A DNA stretch of 64,000 nucleotides from Desulforapulum autotrophicum HRM2 (GTDB lineage: Bacteria; Desulfobacterota; Desulfobacteria; Desulfobacterales; Desulfobacteraceae), in assembly GCF_000020365.1 (NCBI RefSeq), contig NC_012108.1, forward strand, positions 4,658,001-4,722,000. Direction: 5' to 3'. The position numbers and the translations under genes were made by a program. The notes under the pieces are model-generated. The model did no database searches. It was not told the DNA's origin and was given only the letters and a program-made list of their open reading frames with translations. Shown piece by piece: positions 7,002 to 14,452 of this stretch. How positions within the stretch are numbered: the stretch's first letter is position 1; each line of letters begins with the position of its first letter.

Positions 7002-9551
7002 ATGGAGAGAAAAAAAACCCTGTATTTCTGGGTACTGAAACGGCACAGACTGTGGCAGGCAGCAACCCTTGTGCTGATCCTGTTGAGCATATCCCTGCAA
7101 ATCCTTCCCCTTGAGTTACAGAAACGCATCGTCAATATCGCCATCAAATCAGGAAACGTTCCCCTGTTGATCCAGTACTCCCTTGGGTTCCTGGTTTCAT
7201 TCATCGGTTTTGGCTGCCTGAAATTTATCATCAATATGATGCAGGCCCAGCTGGGACAGATCATCCTTTATGAAATTCGAAGTGAACTCTACGGCCATCT
7301 CCTGCAATTGCCCCTTCATTTTTTTCGAAACCATCCCCCTGGAACCATCATCAACGCCCTGGCCGGAGAGCTTTCAAGCGTTGGCCATTTCATCGGCACT
7401 GCATTGACGGTTCCCATCTCCCTGGGATTGACCCTGCTCAGTTTTGGTGCCTATATGGTATACTTGAATCCCCTTCTCGGGGCCATCAGCCTGTTGCTCT
7501 TTCCCATTGAACTGATTTTAATTCCCTATCTTCAGAAACGTTACAACCTTCACAACCGGAATCGAATCGAAACCCTGCGCAGGATCAGTAACAAAATAGA
7601 CGAATCCGTCTCCGGAATCATCGAGATTCAGGGGAATGCCCTTTTCCCGAGGGAGCAAAAAAACTTTGACCTTTTTTCATCCTCCCTTGTGGCGACCATG
7701 AAGCAGCTTTTTCTCATCAAATACGCCATTAAGATGATCAACAACCTGTTTCAGAATGCAGGACCGTTTCTGCTCTTCATCCTTGGCGGCTACCTGACCA
7801 TCCAGGGAGATTTTTCCCTGGGCGCTCTGATCGCCTGCCTCTCAGCCTATGGGAAAGTTTATGATCCCTGGAAGGAGATGATCGAATTCTATCAGGCCCA
7901 CCAGGACGCCGTGGTGCGCTACAACCGGGTCATGGAAACCTTTAACCTTGAACCTGAGTTTTCAATGTCACCCACGGACCGCAGCATTTTTACCCTAAGG
8001 GGCCATATCAACGTCAGACATCTCAACTACTCCACCGCCAACCATATCAAGCTGCTCCATGATATCTCCTTTGACCTGCAATCCGGGGAACACATGGCCA
8101 TTGTCGGATTTTCCGGCAGTGGTAAAAGCACCCTTGCCATGATTCTGGGTCAACTTTACACCTACCAGCAGGGGGAAGTCCTGTTCGACGACCACCACCA
8201 GAAACGGCTCACCAAAAAGGACATCAGCTGCAACATGGGCTATGTTGCCCAGCACCCCTACCTTTTTGACACCAGTGTGGGGGAAAACATCATGCTGGGT
8301 ATCCCTGAAGATTGTCCCAGACTGGCCCAGGATGCCCCCGGGGCAAAAGCGCTTCTCAATGCAGTTGGGTTAACGGACGACATTCTCAAGTTTGCCCTTG
8401 AAAACAAGCTTCAACCTTCCAGGGAAGCACTCTTTGCTGAAAAGATCATTAACTTCCGCTGGACCCTGAGGCAAACCCTTGGCACTGACCTTTACGAAAG
8501 GATCGAACTCTTTGATGCAACAAAGTTTCTCAACCACACGGACATCTATGAGAACCTGGTATTCAGTGATAAATTTCATAGAACCCTTGCCCGGGAAACC
8601 ATTGCTGAGAACAGGCAATTTCGTACCTTCCTGGACACCTTTGGGCTGGATGACGACCTTGTCTGCCTGGGCTACAAAATTGCCGAGCAATCGGCTTTTC
8701 TGTTAAAAAACCTTGCGGATGACCCGGCCTTTTTCAAATCAACCCCCATGGACATCAAAGACATGGCACGCTACGAAGCCCTTGTGGAACGTTACCCACA
8801 ATGCCGACCCAAAGAGATGCACCCACGGGACAAGACCCTTTTTTTCTCCCTGGCCCTGACCTATGTACCAGCCAGGCACAAGGTGGCATCCGTGTCCAGA
8901 CAGATGCAGGACACCATCGTGGCCTTTCGTAAAGCTTTTCTGGATGATTTCATCAAGGTCGATTTTAATCAATGCACCCGCACCATGGGCGATCTGCTGT
9001 CTGGAAATCCCATGAAAAAGGATCAGCTACTCCTTAGGAAAGAAAACACCGTGTTTTGCCCCGGAGAATACCTCTCGTCCAAGTCAGTTCTTGAAAACCT
9101 GCTGTTCGGGTGTGTCAAAACAGAATACACCTCATCCTCTCCCCGAATCCGGGAACAGGTCATCAAGGTATTGGAGAACGATCAGGAAATGTGTGACCAA
9201 CTGATCAGCACAGGCCTTGATTTCAGGGTAGGGAGCAAGGGTGATCGCCTGTCCGGCGGTCAAAAGCAAAAAATCGCCCTTGCCAGGGCCCTTGGGAAAC
9301 AACCGCCGCTACTCATCCTTGACGAGGCAACGGCAAGCCTTGACAATATGTCCCAGAAACAGGTGCAGGCCTATATAACGAATCACCTAAAGGGGCTCTC
9401 CACGGTTATTTCGGTCATCCACAGAACAGACCTGCTACCTTTTTATGATAAAATCCTTGTTTTAAAGGATGGAAAACTGTTAGAAATGGGCAAGTACCAG
9501 GATCTGATAGATAAAAAGGAAATCTTTTATGAACTTGTGCAGGGCAGATGA
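7002..9551 (+). CDS. ABC exporter (fused permease-ATPase) with a ~260-residue insertion in the ATPase domain
   Basis: An 849-residue half-transporter. A six-helix exporter membrane domain spans about 18-290; the nucleotide-binding domain begins near 333. Walker A GFSGSGKST is at 369-377 and the Q-loop 'YVAQHPYLFD' at 414-423. The LSGGQ signature comes only at 750-754, with Walker B LLILDEATASLD at 770-781 and the switch histidine at 807. The Q-loop to signature distance is about 330 residues instead of the usual 50-70. The extra part (about 440-700) contains two further segments resembling the start of the helical subdomain ('IYENLVF' near 515, 'VLENLLFG' near 697). The reading frame is open and codon use looks normal, so this is not a chimera artefact. 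A cyclic-nucleotide-binding gene follows at four bases. The start ATG lacks a clear ribosome site. Confidence 0.9.
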   Translation: MERKKTLYFWVLKRHRLWQAATLVLILLSISLQILPLELQKRIVNIAIKSGNVPLLIQYSLGFLVSFIGFGCLKFIINMMQAQLGQIILYEIRSELYGHLLQLPLHFFRNHPPGTIINALAGELSSVGHFIGTALTVPISLGLTLLSFGAYMVYLNPLLGAISLLLFPIELILIPYLQKRYNLHNRNRIETLRRISNKIDESVSGIIEIQGNALFPREQKNFDLFSSSLVATMKQLFLIKYAIKMINNLFQNAGPFLLFILGGYLTIQGDFSLGALIACLSAYGKVYDPWKEMIEFYQAHQDAVVRYNRVMETFNLEPEFSMSPTDRSIFTLRGHINVRHLNYSTANHIKLLHDISFDLQSGEHMAIVGFSGSGKSTLAMILGQLYTYQQGEVLFDDHHQKRLTKKDISCNMGYVAQHPYLFDTSVGENIMLGIPEDCPRLAQDAPGAKALLNAVGLTDDILKFALENKLQPSREALFAEKIINFRWTLRQTLGTDLYERIELFDATKFLNHTDIYENLVFSDKFHRTLARETIAENRQFRTFLDTFGLDDDLVCLGYKIAEQSAFLLKNLADDPAFFKSTPMDIKDMARYEALVERYPQCRPKEMHPRDKTLFFSLALTYVPARHKVASVSRQMQDTIVAFRKAFLDDFIKVDFNQCTRTMGDLLSGNPMKKDQLLLRKENTVFCPGEYLSSKSVLENLLFGCVKTEYTSSSPRIREQVIKVLENDQEMCDQLISTGLDFRVGSKGDRLSGGQKQKIALARALGKQPPLLILDEATASLDNMSQKQVQAYITNHLKGLSTVISVIHRTDLLPFYDKILVLKDGKLLEMGKYQDLIDKKEIFYELVQGR

Positions 9552-9555
9552 GACC

Positions 9556-10026
9556 ATGGAGAGACAGAGTCAAAAAAGCATTATTGAACAGAACCTGGAC
9601 ATCCTCAGGGGAATACCGGCATTTCATCAGCTTGATTACGACATCCTCAGCCTGTTTGCCCTGGTGGCAGACAGAAGAAAATATACCCAGGGGGAAACCA
9701 TTTTTTCCAGGGGAGATCTTCTCTACACGGCATTTATAATCATCCAGGGAGAGGTGGAGCTATTTCTCGGCACCCAGGACGAAAAAAACAGCCTTGAACG
9801 CCTGGGACCGGGCAACTTCTTCGGCTACATGGCCCTTTTGGCAGAAATTCAGTTCAATGTGGGAGCCTGTGCCCTTTGCGATTGCGAACTGCTGACCCTG
9901 GACAGGGACAATTTCCGCAAGGTGATGGTCCGATATCCTGAAAGCTGCATAGTCATCGTTGAGAAATTGATCCAGGCGCGCATGAAAAGAATGGATTTTC
10001 ACATGGACCTTCTGCTGAAGACCTGA
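9556..10026 (+). CDS. Cyclic nucleotide-binding (cNMP) domain protein
   Basis: 156 residues, almost wholly one cNMP-binding domain. 'IPAFHQLDYDILSLFALVADRRKYTQGETIFSRGD' is the typical entry and 'GEVELFL' a core strand. The phosphate-binding cassette region 'LGPGNFFGYMALLAE' lacks the Arg normally contacting the cyclic phosphate (GE-x-A-L...R), so nucleotide binding is uncertain. There is no DNA-binding domain as in CRP. The ATG at 9556 follows the ABC exporter stop by four bases; an in-frame upstream ATG overlaps that gene and is less likely. It probably acts as a partner or sensor for the exporter, an inference from coupling alone. Confidence 0.82.
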   Translation: MERQSQKSIIEQNLDILRGIPAFHQLDYDILSLFALVADRRKYTQGETIFSRGDLLYTAFIIIQGEVELFLGTQDEKNSLERLGPGNFFGYMALLAEIQFNVGACALCDCELLTLDRDNFRKVMVRYPESCIVIVEKLIQARMKRMDFHMDLLLKT

Positions 10027-10059
10027 TCCACAGCAAGACCTTTAAAGGCGAAACCACAG

Positions 10060-10190
10060 GTCAATCCAAACGGATGGGCAGATGTCAAACCTTTAAAACA
10101 CACCTCAAACCGCTTGATACCCTGTGGCTCGAAATATCTTTTTACCCCGTTGCCTGCCAGGAAAAAAATATCTGCCTGGCATTCATGCTA
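10060..10190 (-). pseudogene. Remnant of the 3' end of the glycosyltransferase gene now at 18054
   Basis: Read on the minus strand, this stretch encodes a block close to 'GVGRYFDPQDIKRFEADFKGLT' (here GVKRYFEPQGIKRFEVCFKGLT), the C-terminal end of the protein at 18054-19505, then breaks frame before the terminal 'LPIRLD' part. Nucleotide similarity begins near 10060/18053 and fades by about 10190/18200. Nothing of the rest of the gene is present. It ends at the stop codon of the adenosine kinase-family gene. Confidence 0.7.
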
Positions 10191-10670
10191 TTGTTTATAC
10201 CCGATCATCCTGAGAAAGCCTTTTCTTTTTTCAATATCTGCCTCGGTTTCGATCCCCTTTGAGGCAAACCCGTCAATCACCCCCAGGATTCCCCGGCCCA
10301 AATCGGTCTGGGCCAGGATAACTTCCACGGGATTGGCCGTTGCGCAATGGATTCTGGCAACTTCAGGCACATTTTTTATGGTGTTTAAAATATTAATGGG
10401 AAACATATCTTTCATGAAAATAATGAAAGAATGACCGGCAGAAAGTGCATAGGCATTTTTTTTGGCCAATTCAATCATTTCTTGATCGGTTCCACTGTGG
10501 CGGACCAGGCATTCCATGGATGCTTCACAGAATGCCACCCCGAATTTCGCATTAGGAACGGTACATACAATGGCCTCGTGGATATCTTCCACTGTTTTAA
10601 TAAAATGGGAATGACCGAGAATAAAATTCAGCTCATCCGGGTTTTCAATGGTTATCGTTTTTAATTCCAT
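10188..10670 (-). CDS. Adenosine-specific kinase family protein (PF04008)
   Basis: 160 residues resembling the small, mostly archaeal and clostridial proteins annotated as adenosine-specific kinase (DUF355). Recognisable blocks are 'ELNFILGHSHFIKTVEDIHEAI', 'KFGVAFCEASMECLVRHSG' and 'NPVEVILAQTDLGRGILGVIDG', spanning nearly the whole length as in the family. The ATG at 10668-10670 is preferred to an upstream GTG because GGAGG sits seven bases before it. Structures of the family bind adenosine or AMP, but a physiological role is not settled. It is a single gene with the degenerate glycosyltransferase remnant downstream. Confidence 0.85.
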   Translation of the reverse strand: MELKTITIENPDELNFILGHSHFIKTVEDIHEAIVCTVPNAKFGVAFCEASMECLVRHSGTDQEMIELAKKNAYALSAGHSFIIFMKDMFPINILNTIKNVPEVARIHCATANPVEVILAQTDLGRGILGVIDGFASKGIETEADIEKRKGFLRMIGYKQ

Positions 10671-10790
10671 TTTAGCCTCCACATATTTAGTTGATTAAAG
10701 GGGATGCATTCACAGATTTCAATATAATGATATTTGTCCGGAAAAACAACCTCAAGCCCTGACTGTTTGACTAATGAACATCAAAGTCCC

Positions 10791-12023
10791 TCACCACGGT
10801 CCCCCATTTTGTTGTACCTGAGGGACGGTCCCGATGACAGCCAGGGAATTTTTCCTCAAGGTGTTGATGATGAACATGGCGGCAAAAATGCCTGTAACCA
10901 GGAAAATGCCTGCCCCGGCAATAAGGGTAGACGATAGCCCGAACCGATCGGCGCACCAGCCCAGAAAAGGCCCCAGGATAACAAAGGCGAGCCGGATGAT
11001 GAGGCTCCTGATGGAGAGTACTGTGGCCCGGATTTCCGACGGGGTGATCTCGTTGATGTGGTTTTTCAGAACCGGTGTTGCAATTCCCCGGATGGTATAG
11101 AAGACAAAGAGGAAAAACAGTGCGCCCAGGGTGTTAAACAGGCCCAGGCAGAGATAGCCTGAGGCAATGCCGATGGCGATGAACAGGATGGTTTTTTCCC
11201 GGCCAAGCCGTCGTTCAATTTTATAGGCATGCATGGATGTGACACCGGCTGTCAGGTTCAACAGGGGAATAAAGATGCCGTAAAGGGCCAGGGGCAACGC
11301 CAGGAAAACAAAGTAGGGCTGAACAAACCAGGCCATGGTCAATGTAGCCGTGCCGATGACCGATGAATAGACGATGGTTGCCTGCAGCCCCTGGTGCTCG
11401 AACAACGCATATTTCACGATTCTGAGAATTTGTTTAAAACTGGTGGTACCGGTCATCTCCCGGCGCGTTGGTTCAAACAGGGTCAGCGCTGCCGGGATGG
11501 CTGAAAATGCCACTGCCGCCTGGAAAAAAAATGTGGTACGAAGGCTGATGGCAGCAATGAGAACCCCCAGGGGGGCGGCAATGGCCTCGGCAAAGTTGCC
11601 GGCAGAGATCAAGCGTCCCTCAATTTTAAGGTATTCGTTTTCGTTGTTTGCCGCCTGGAGGGTGTCATAGAGCAGGGCGGAGTCGGATCCAGAGATGAAA
11701 CTCTGGCCGATGCCCAGGATGATCTCACAGGCCAAAAAACCCCAAAATTCCGTGGAGACACTGTAGAGGGCAAATCCTGCAAAACCCAGGACGCTTCCCA
11801 GCACCAGGGAGCGTTTTCTTCCCCAGATATCCCCGAAATAACCGGAAGGTATTTCCAGGCAGACAATCGCTGCCGAATAGACAGCCTTGAGTACAAAGAG
11901 GTCATGGGTGGCAAGACCGTTCTCCCGGTAAAACAGGAACAAGATGGGCATGGTCAGCATCAACCACTTGGAGAGCTTGATGATGTAGAGCCGGAGAATG
12001 TTTGACCTAACGGTTTGATGCAT
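10791..12023 (-). CDS. Major facilitator superfamily transporter
   Basis: 410 residues, about twelve hydrophobic helices. The MFS loop 2-3 signature appears as 'GYFGDIWGRKRSLVLG', and 'CEIILGIGQSFISGSDSALLYD' is typical of the helix 4 region of the MFS subgroup that includes tetracycline- and sugar-efflux-like proteins. Two starts are possible: ATG at 12050 has no ribosome site, while ATG at 12023 ('MHQTVRSNILRLYII') has GGGAA upstream and begins just before helix 1, so it is chosen with modest certainty. No neighbour points to a substrate. Confidence 0.88.
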   Translation of the reverse strand: MHQTVRSNILRLYIIKLSKWLMLTMPILFLFYRENGLATHDLFVLKAVYSAAIVCLEIPSGYFGDIWGRKRSLVLGSVLGFAGFALYSVSTEFWGFLACEIILGIGQSFISGSDSALLYDTLQAANNENEYLKIEGRLISAGNFAEAIAAPLGVLIAAISLRTTFFFQAAVAFSAIPAALTLFEPTRREMTGTTSFKQILRIVKYALFEHQGLQATIVYSSVIGTATLTMAWFVQPYFVFLALPLALYGIFIPLLNLTAGVTSMHAYKIERRLGREKTILFIAIGIASGYLCLGLFNTLGALFFLFVFYTIRGIATPVLKNHINEITPSEIRATVLSIRSLIIRLAFVILGPFLGWCADRFGLSSTLIAGAGIFLVTGIFAAMFIINTLRKNSLAVIGTVPQVQQNGGPW

Positions 12024-12178
12024 CGGTTTTCCCGCTGGTAAAAAGGCCATAACATAGCAGCTTTAAGTTGTCAGGTCTACACCCTTGACAGGTTTTATGC
12101 CCGACAACTAAAAGATATATGGCCATGGGAAAGGGCTGAAAAGGCAAGCAATCTCGTTCAAGTTATGAAATTGCGGTC

Positions 12179-13189
12179 CTAGTACTGAAATACGGCACTG
12201 CCCCAGGAAAATCCGATGCCTGCGGTGAGCATTACAATTATATCTCCTTTTTTAATCTTTTTTTCTTTTTTTGCCATATGAAGGTTCAGGAAAATATCCT
12301 GTCCACCAAAATGTCCAAATCTTTGTAAATAGCCTGCAGACGATTTCTCAACAGGAATTCCAAGTTTGTTCATAATAATTTCCTGCACTTTAAGATTATT
12401 GTTCACCATATCAAAATAAGAGACATCCGAAGGCTCAAGACTGCATTTCTTTAAAGCACCTTTCACAGCATTTATAAGATCAGGTACATAGATATCCTTA
12501 AATTCATGCCTTGCCCTGTCCAGATCGAGACATACATAGGTATGCATATCTTTACTTTCAAGGGTTTCCCTGGAAGCAGGATGACGCAATGCGCCTGCCT
12601 GAACACACCATAGATCGTAGAATTCTCCCTTAGTGATAATTTCTGTACTTAAAGGTGAAAAGTCACCATGACCTTTGCTGAAAATTGCTGCGCCTCCTCC
12701 GTCACCAAAGAAAACTGAATCAGCAGAGTGAAATCGTGTAAACTGGCTCCATTTGTCTCCAGTGACAAGCATTACATTGTTTATGCCTTCACCAAGGGAA
12801 ATATAACCCTTGGCTAATTGTATGGCGGTTAGCATACCGCAGCATCCCTGGGAGATATCAAAGGCAAACGCATTTTTTGCACCAATTGCATGCTGAATTT
12901 TGCCGGCTGTATGGGGTAGAATGTAGTCTGGAACACCTGCACCGCAATAGATGATCGTATCAATATCAAGGGGATCAACATCTCCATTTTCCAAAGCATC
13001 TAAAGCTGCCTTTATTGCCATGTCTGAAGGATATTCATCGGCATTGGCTTCACGCACTGTTTCAGCACCCAGGGCATCAACTACAAATTCAGGAATCCCG
13101 CTTTGTTTTGCCAGTTCTTTTATGGATACCTTTTTTTCAGGCATATAAAAACCCATACCTTTAATGCCGCAAACTTTGTTTTTCAACAT
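12179..13189 (-). CDS. 3-oxoacyl-ACP synthase III (KASIII/FabH)-like protein
   Basis: 336 residues with the thiolase fold of FabH. The nucleophile is C116 in 'FDISQGCCGML', and the C-terminal 'GIGFSWGSAVFQY' matches the family end. The other two catalytic positions are changed: the HQAN motif reads VNNN (valine at 262 in place of His), and the GNTSAAS asparagine is His293 ('FGHFGGQD'). It is therefore not a standard condensing enzyme; acyl transfer, priming or a different Claisen reaction is possible. GGGGAACA precedes the ATG. It lies 15 bases after the crotonase gene on the same strand, so the two probably act in one CoA/ACP thioester pathway. Confidence 0.87.
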   Translation of the reverse strand: MLKNKVCGIKGMGFYMPEKKVSIKELAKQSGIPEFVVDALGAETVREANADEYPSDMAIKAALDALENGDVDPLDIDTIIYCGAGVPDYILPHTAGKIQHAIGAKNAFAFDISQGCCGMLTAIQLAKGYISLGEGINNVMLVTGDKWSQFTRFHSADSVFFGDGGGAAIFSKGHGDFSPLSTEIITKGEFYDLWCVQAGALRHPASRETLESKDMHTYVCLDLDRARHEFKDIYVPDLINAVKGALKKCSLEPSDVSYFDMVNNNLKVQEIIMNKLGIPVEKSSAGYLQRFGHFGGQDIFLNLHMAKKEKKIKKGDIIVMLTAGIGFSWGSAVFQY

Positions 13190-13204
13190 AAACTGTTCCC
13201 CTTT

Positions 13205-13978
13205 TTATTTTCCAATAAATGTTGGTTTTCTTTTGGAGAAAAATGCTTCAATGCCTTCTTTTTTATCTTCAGTGTAGTGGTTGACGCTGGCGGAAAGGAT
13301 TTCCATCAGTGCAGAGTTATCAACATGGGGAGCGGATGCACTGTACAATGCATCTTTGACAAGACTCATCGCAATGGGCGGGTTATTGACTAATCGATTT
13401 GCAAGTGCCTCTGTCCTGTCAGCAAGCGCTTCATTTGAAACCACAAAATTTACAAGATTGCAGTCACCAGCCTCTTCACCATCCATGAGATCGCCCAAAA
13501 GACACATCTCTACTGCTCTGCCAAAACCAACAAGGCGTGGAAGACGATATGTTGCTCCACCAGCTGCAACCAGTCCAAGTTTTATCTCAGGAAGACCCAG
13601 TTTAGCATTTTTTGCAGCTATTCTGAAGGTACAGGCAAGTGCAAGCTCAAGCCCGCCGGAGACTGCACTGCCATCAATCATGGCTATGGTAGGCTGGGGC
13701 ATCATTTCAATGGTTTTAAGCATACGGTTAAAATCTTTCAAAAAGACACGGGAGTTTAAAGGATTATATGAAGAGCCTTTTACGTCCACACCTGCACAAA
13801 AGGTGTTCCCTTGTCCCCTGATTATAATAGCTCTAACTTCTTTATCTTCACCTAGGATTTTAAATTTTTGTTCCAGCTCTGTTATCATTAACGGGGTGAG
13901 TGCATTTAGCTGTTTCGGGCGATTTATGGTAATTGTGGTAATGTGATTACTCGTTTTTTCTAAAAGTGTCTCTTCCAT
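13205..13978 (-). CDS. Enoyl-CoA hydratase/isomerase (crotonase) family protein
   Basis: 257 residues, full crotonase length. The oxyanion-hole segments 'FCAGVDVKG' and 'SAVSGGLELAL' are present, and both acid/base glutamates of classical hydratases can be placed 20 residues apart: in GGLEL and in 'LGLPEIKLG'. A hydratase reaction is thus plausible, unlike many crotonase paralogues that lack one glutamate. The ATG has AAAGGAAA upstream and the KASIII-like gene follows at 15 bases. Substrate chain length and direction, synthesis or degradation, cannot be told. Confidence 0.9.
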   Translation of the reverse strand: MEETLLEKTSNHITTITINRPKQLNALTPLMITELEQKFKILGEDKEVRAIIIRGQGNTFCAGVDVKGSSYNPLNSRVFLKDFNRMLKTIEMMPQPTIAMIDGSAVSGGLELALACTFRIAAKNAKLGLPEIKLGLVAAGGATYRLPRLVGFGRAVEMCLLGDLMDGEEAGDCNLVNFVVSNEALADRTEALANRLVNNPPIAMSLVKDALYSASAPHVDNSALMEILSASVNHYTEDKKEGIEAFFSKRKPTFIGK

Positions 13979-14452
13979 GATTTTAAATTTCCTTTAGGCC
14001 CATGATCAAAATATATGCGTTTTTTTGAGCTCCTTACCCTGCACGATACGTTCAATCCAAAATATCACTCAATACTCTGCTCGGAATTTAGGATGGGCAT
14101 TTCCTTTTTGTCAAGAAAATTCACATCGTACGCAAACCACCTTCCCTGCCCCGGGCAAAATCCAGGAGGCTCCAGAAGAGTGGCCCCCTCCTTTATTTCA
14201 CAACCCTAGGGATTATGATCGGAATAAAATATTCCAAAACATGGCTCTTTTGATTTTAAACCTTCCAAATGCTACATACAATGTACTACACTAAGCAATG
14301 GACTCAAGAATCACTTCAACAACCACTGAGCTAAAGCCCCCGGAGGTTTCATGCCGATGAGAACATAGACTAAAAAGCGATGTCAACTGTAGCATGAATA
14401 ACATTTGCAAAAACATTGCTTCGGGGATGTACAGTATATAGGAGGATACGCC
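13979..14452. other. Intergenic region with a remnant of the FrnE-like gene's 3' end
   Basis: No gene is supported in these 474 bases. At about 14125-14165 (minus strand sense) a block of roughly 36 bases, 'LLDFA(Q)GREGG' in the intact copy, matches the end of the selenoprotein gene at 17430-17450, followed by weaker similarity; here it is out of frame. The region also holds the AGGAGGAT ribosome site of the TorD-oxidoreductase gene at 14439-14447. No confident promoter was found. Confidence 0.6.

Noticed and set aside
14405-14452. A longer start for the TorD-oxidoreductase gene at 14405
   Set aside because: The extra residues are not TorD-like and the AGGAGGAT site fits the ATG at 14453.
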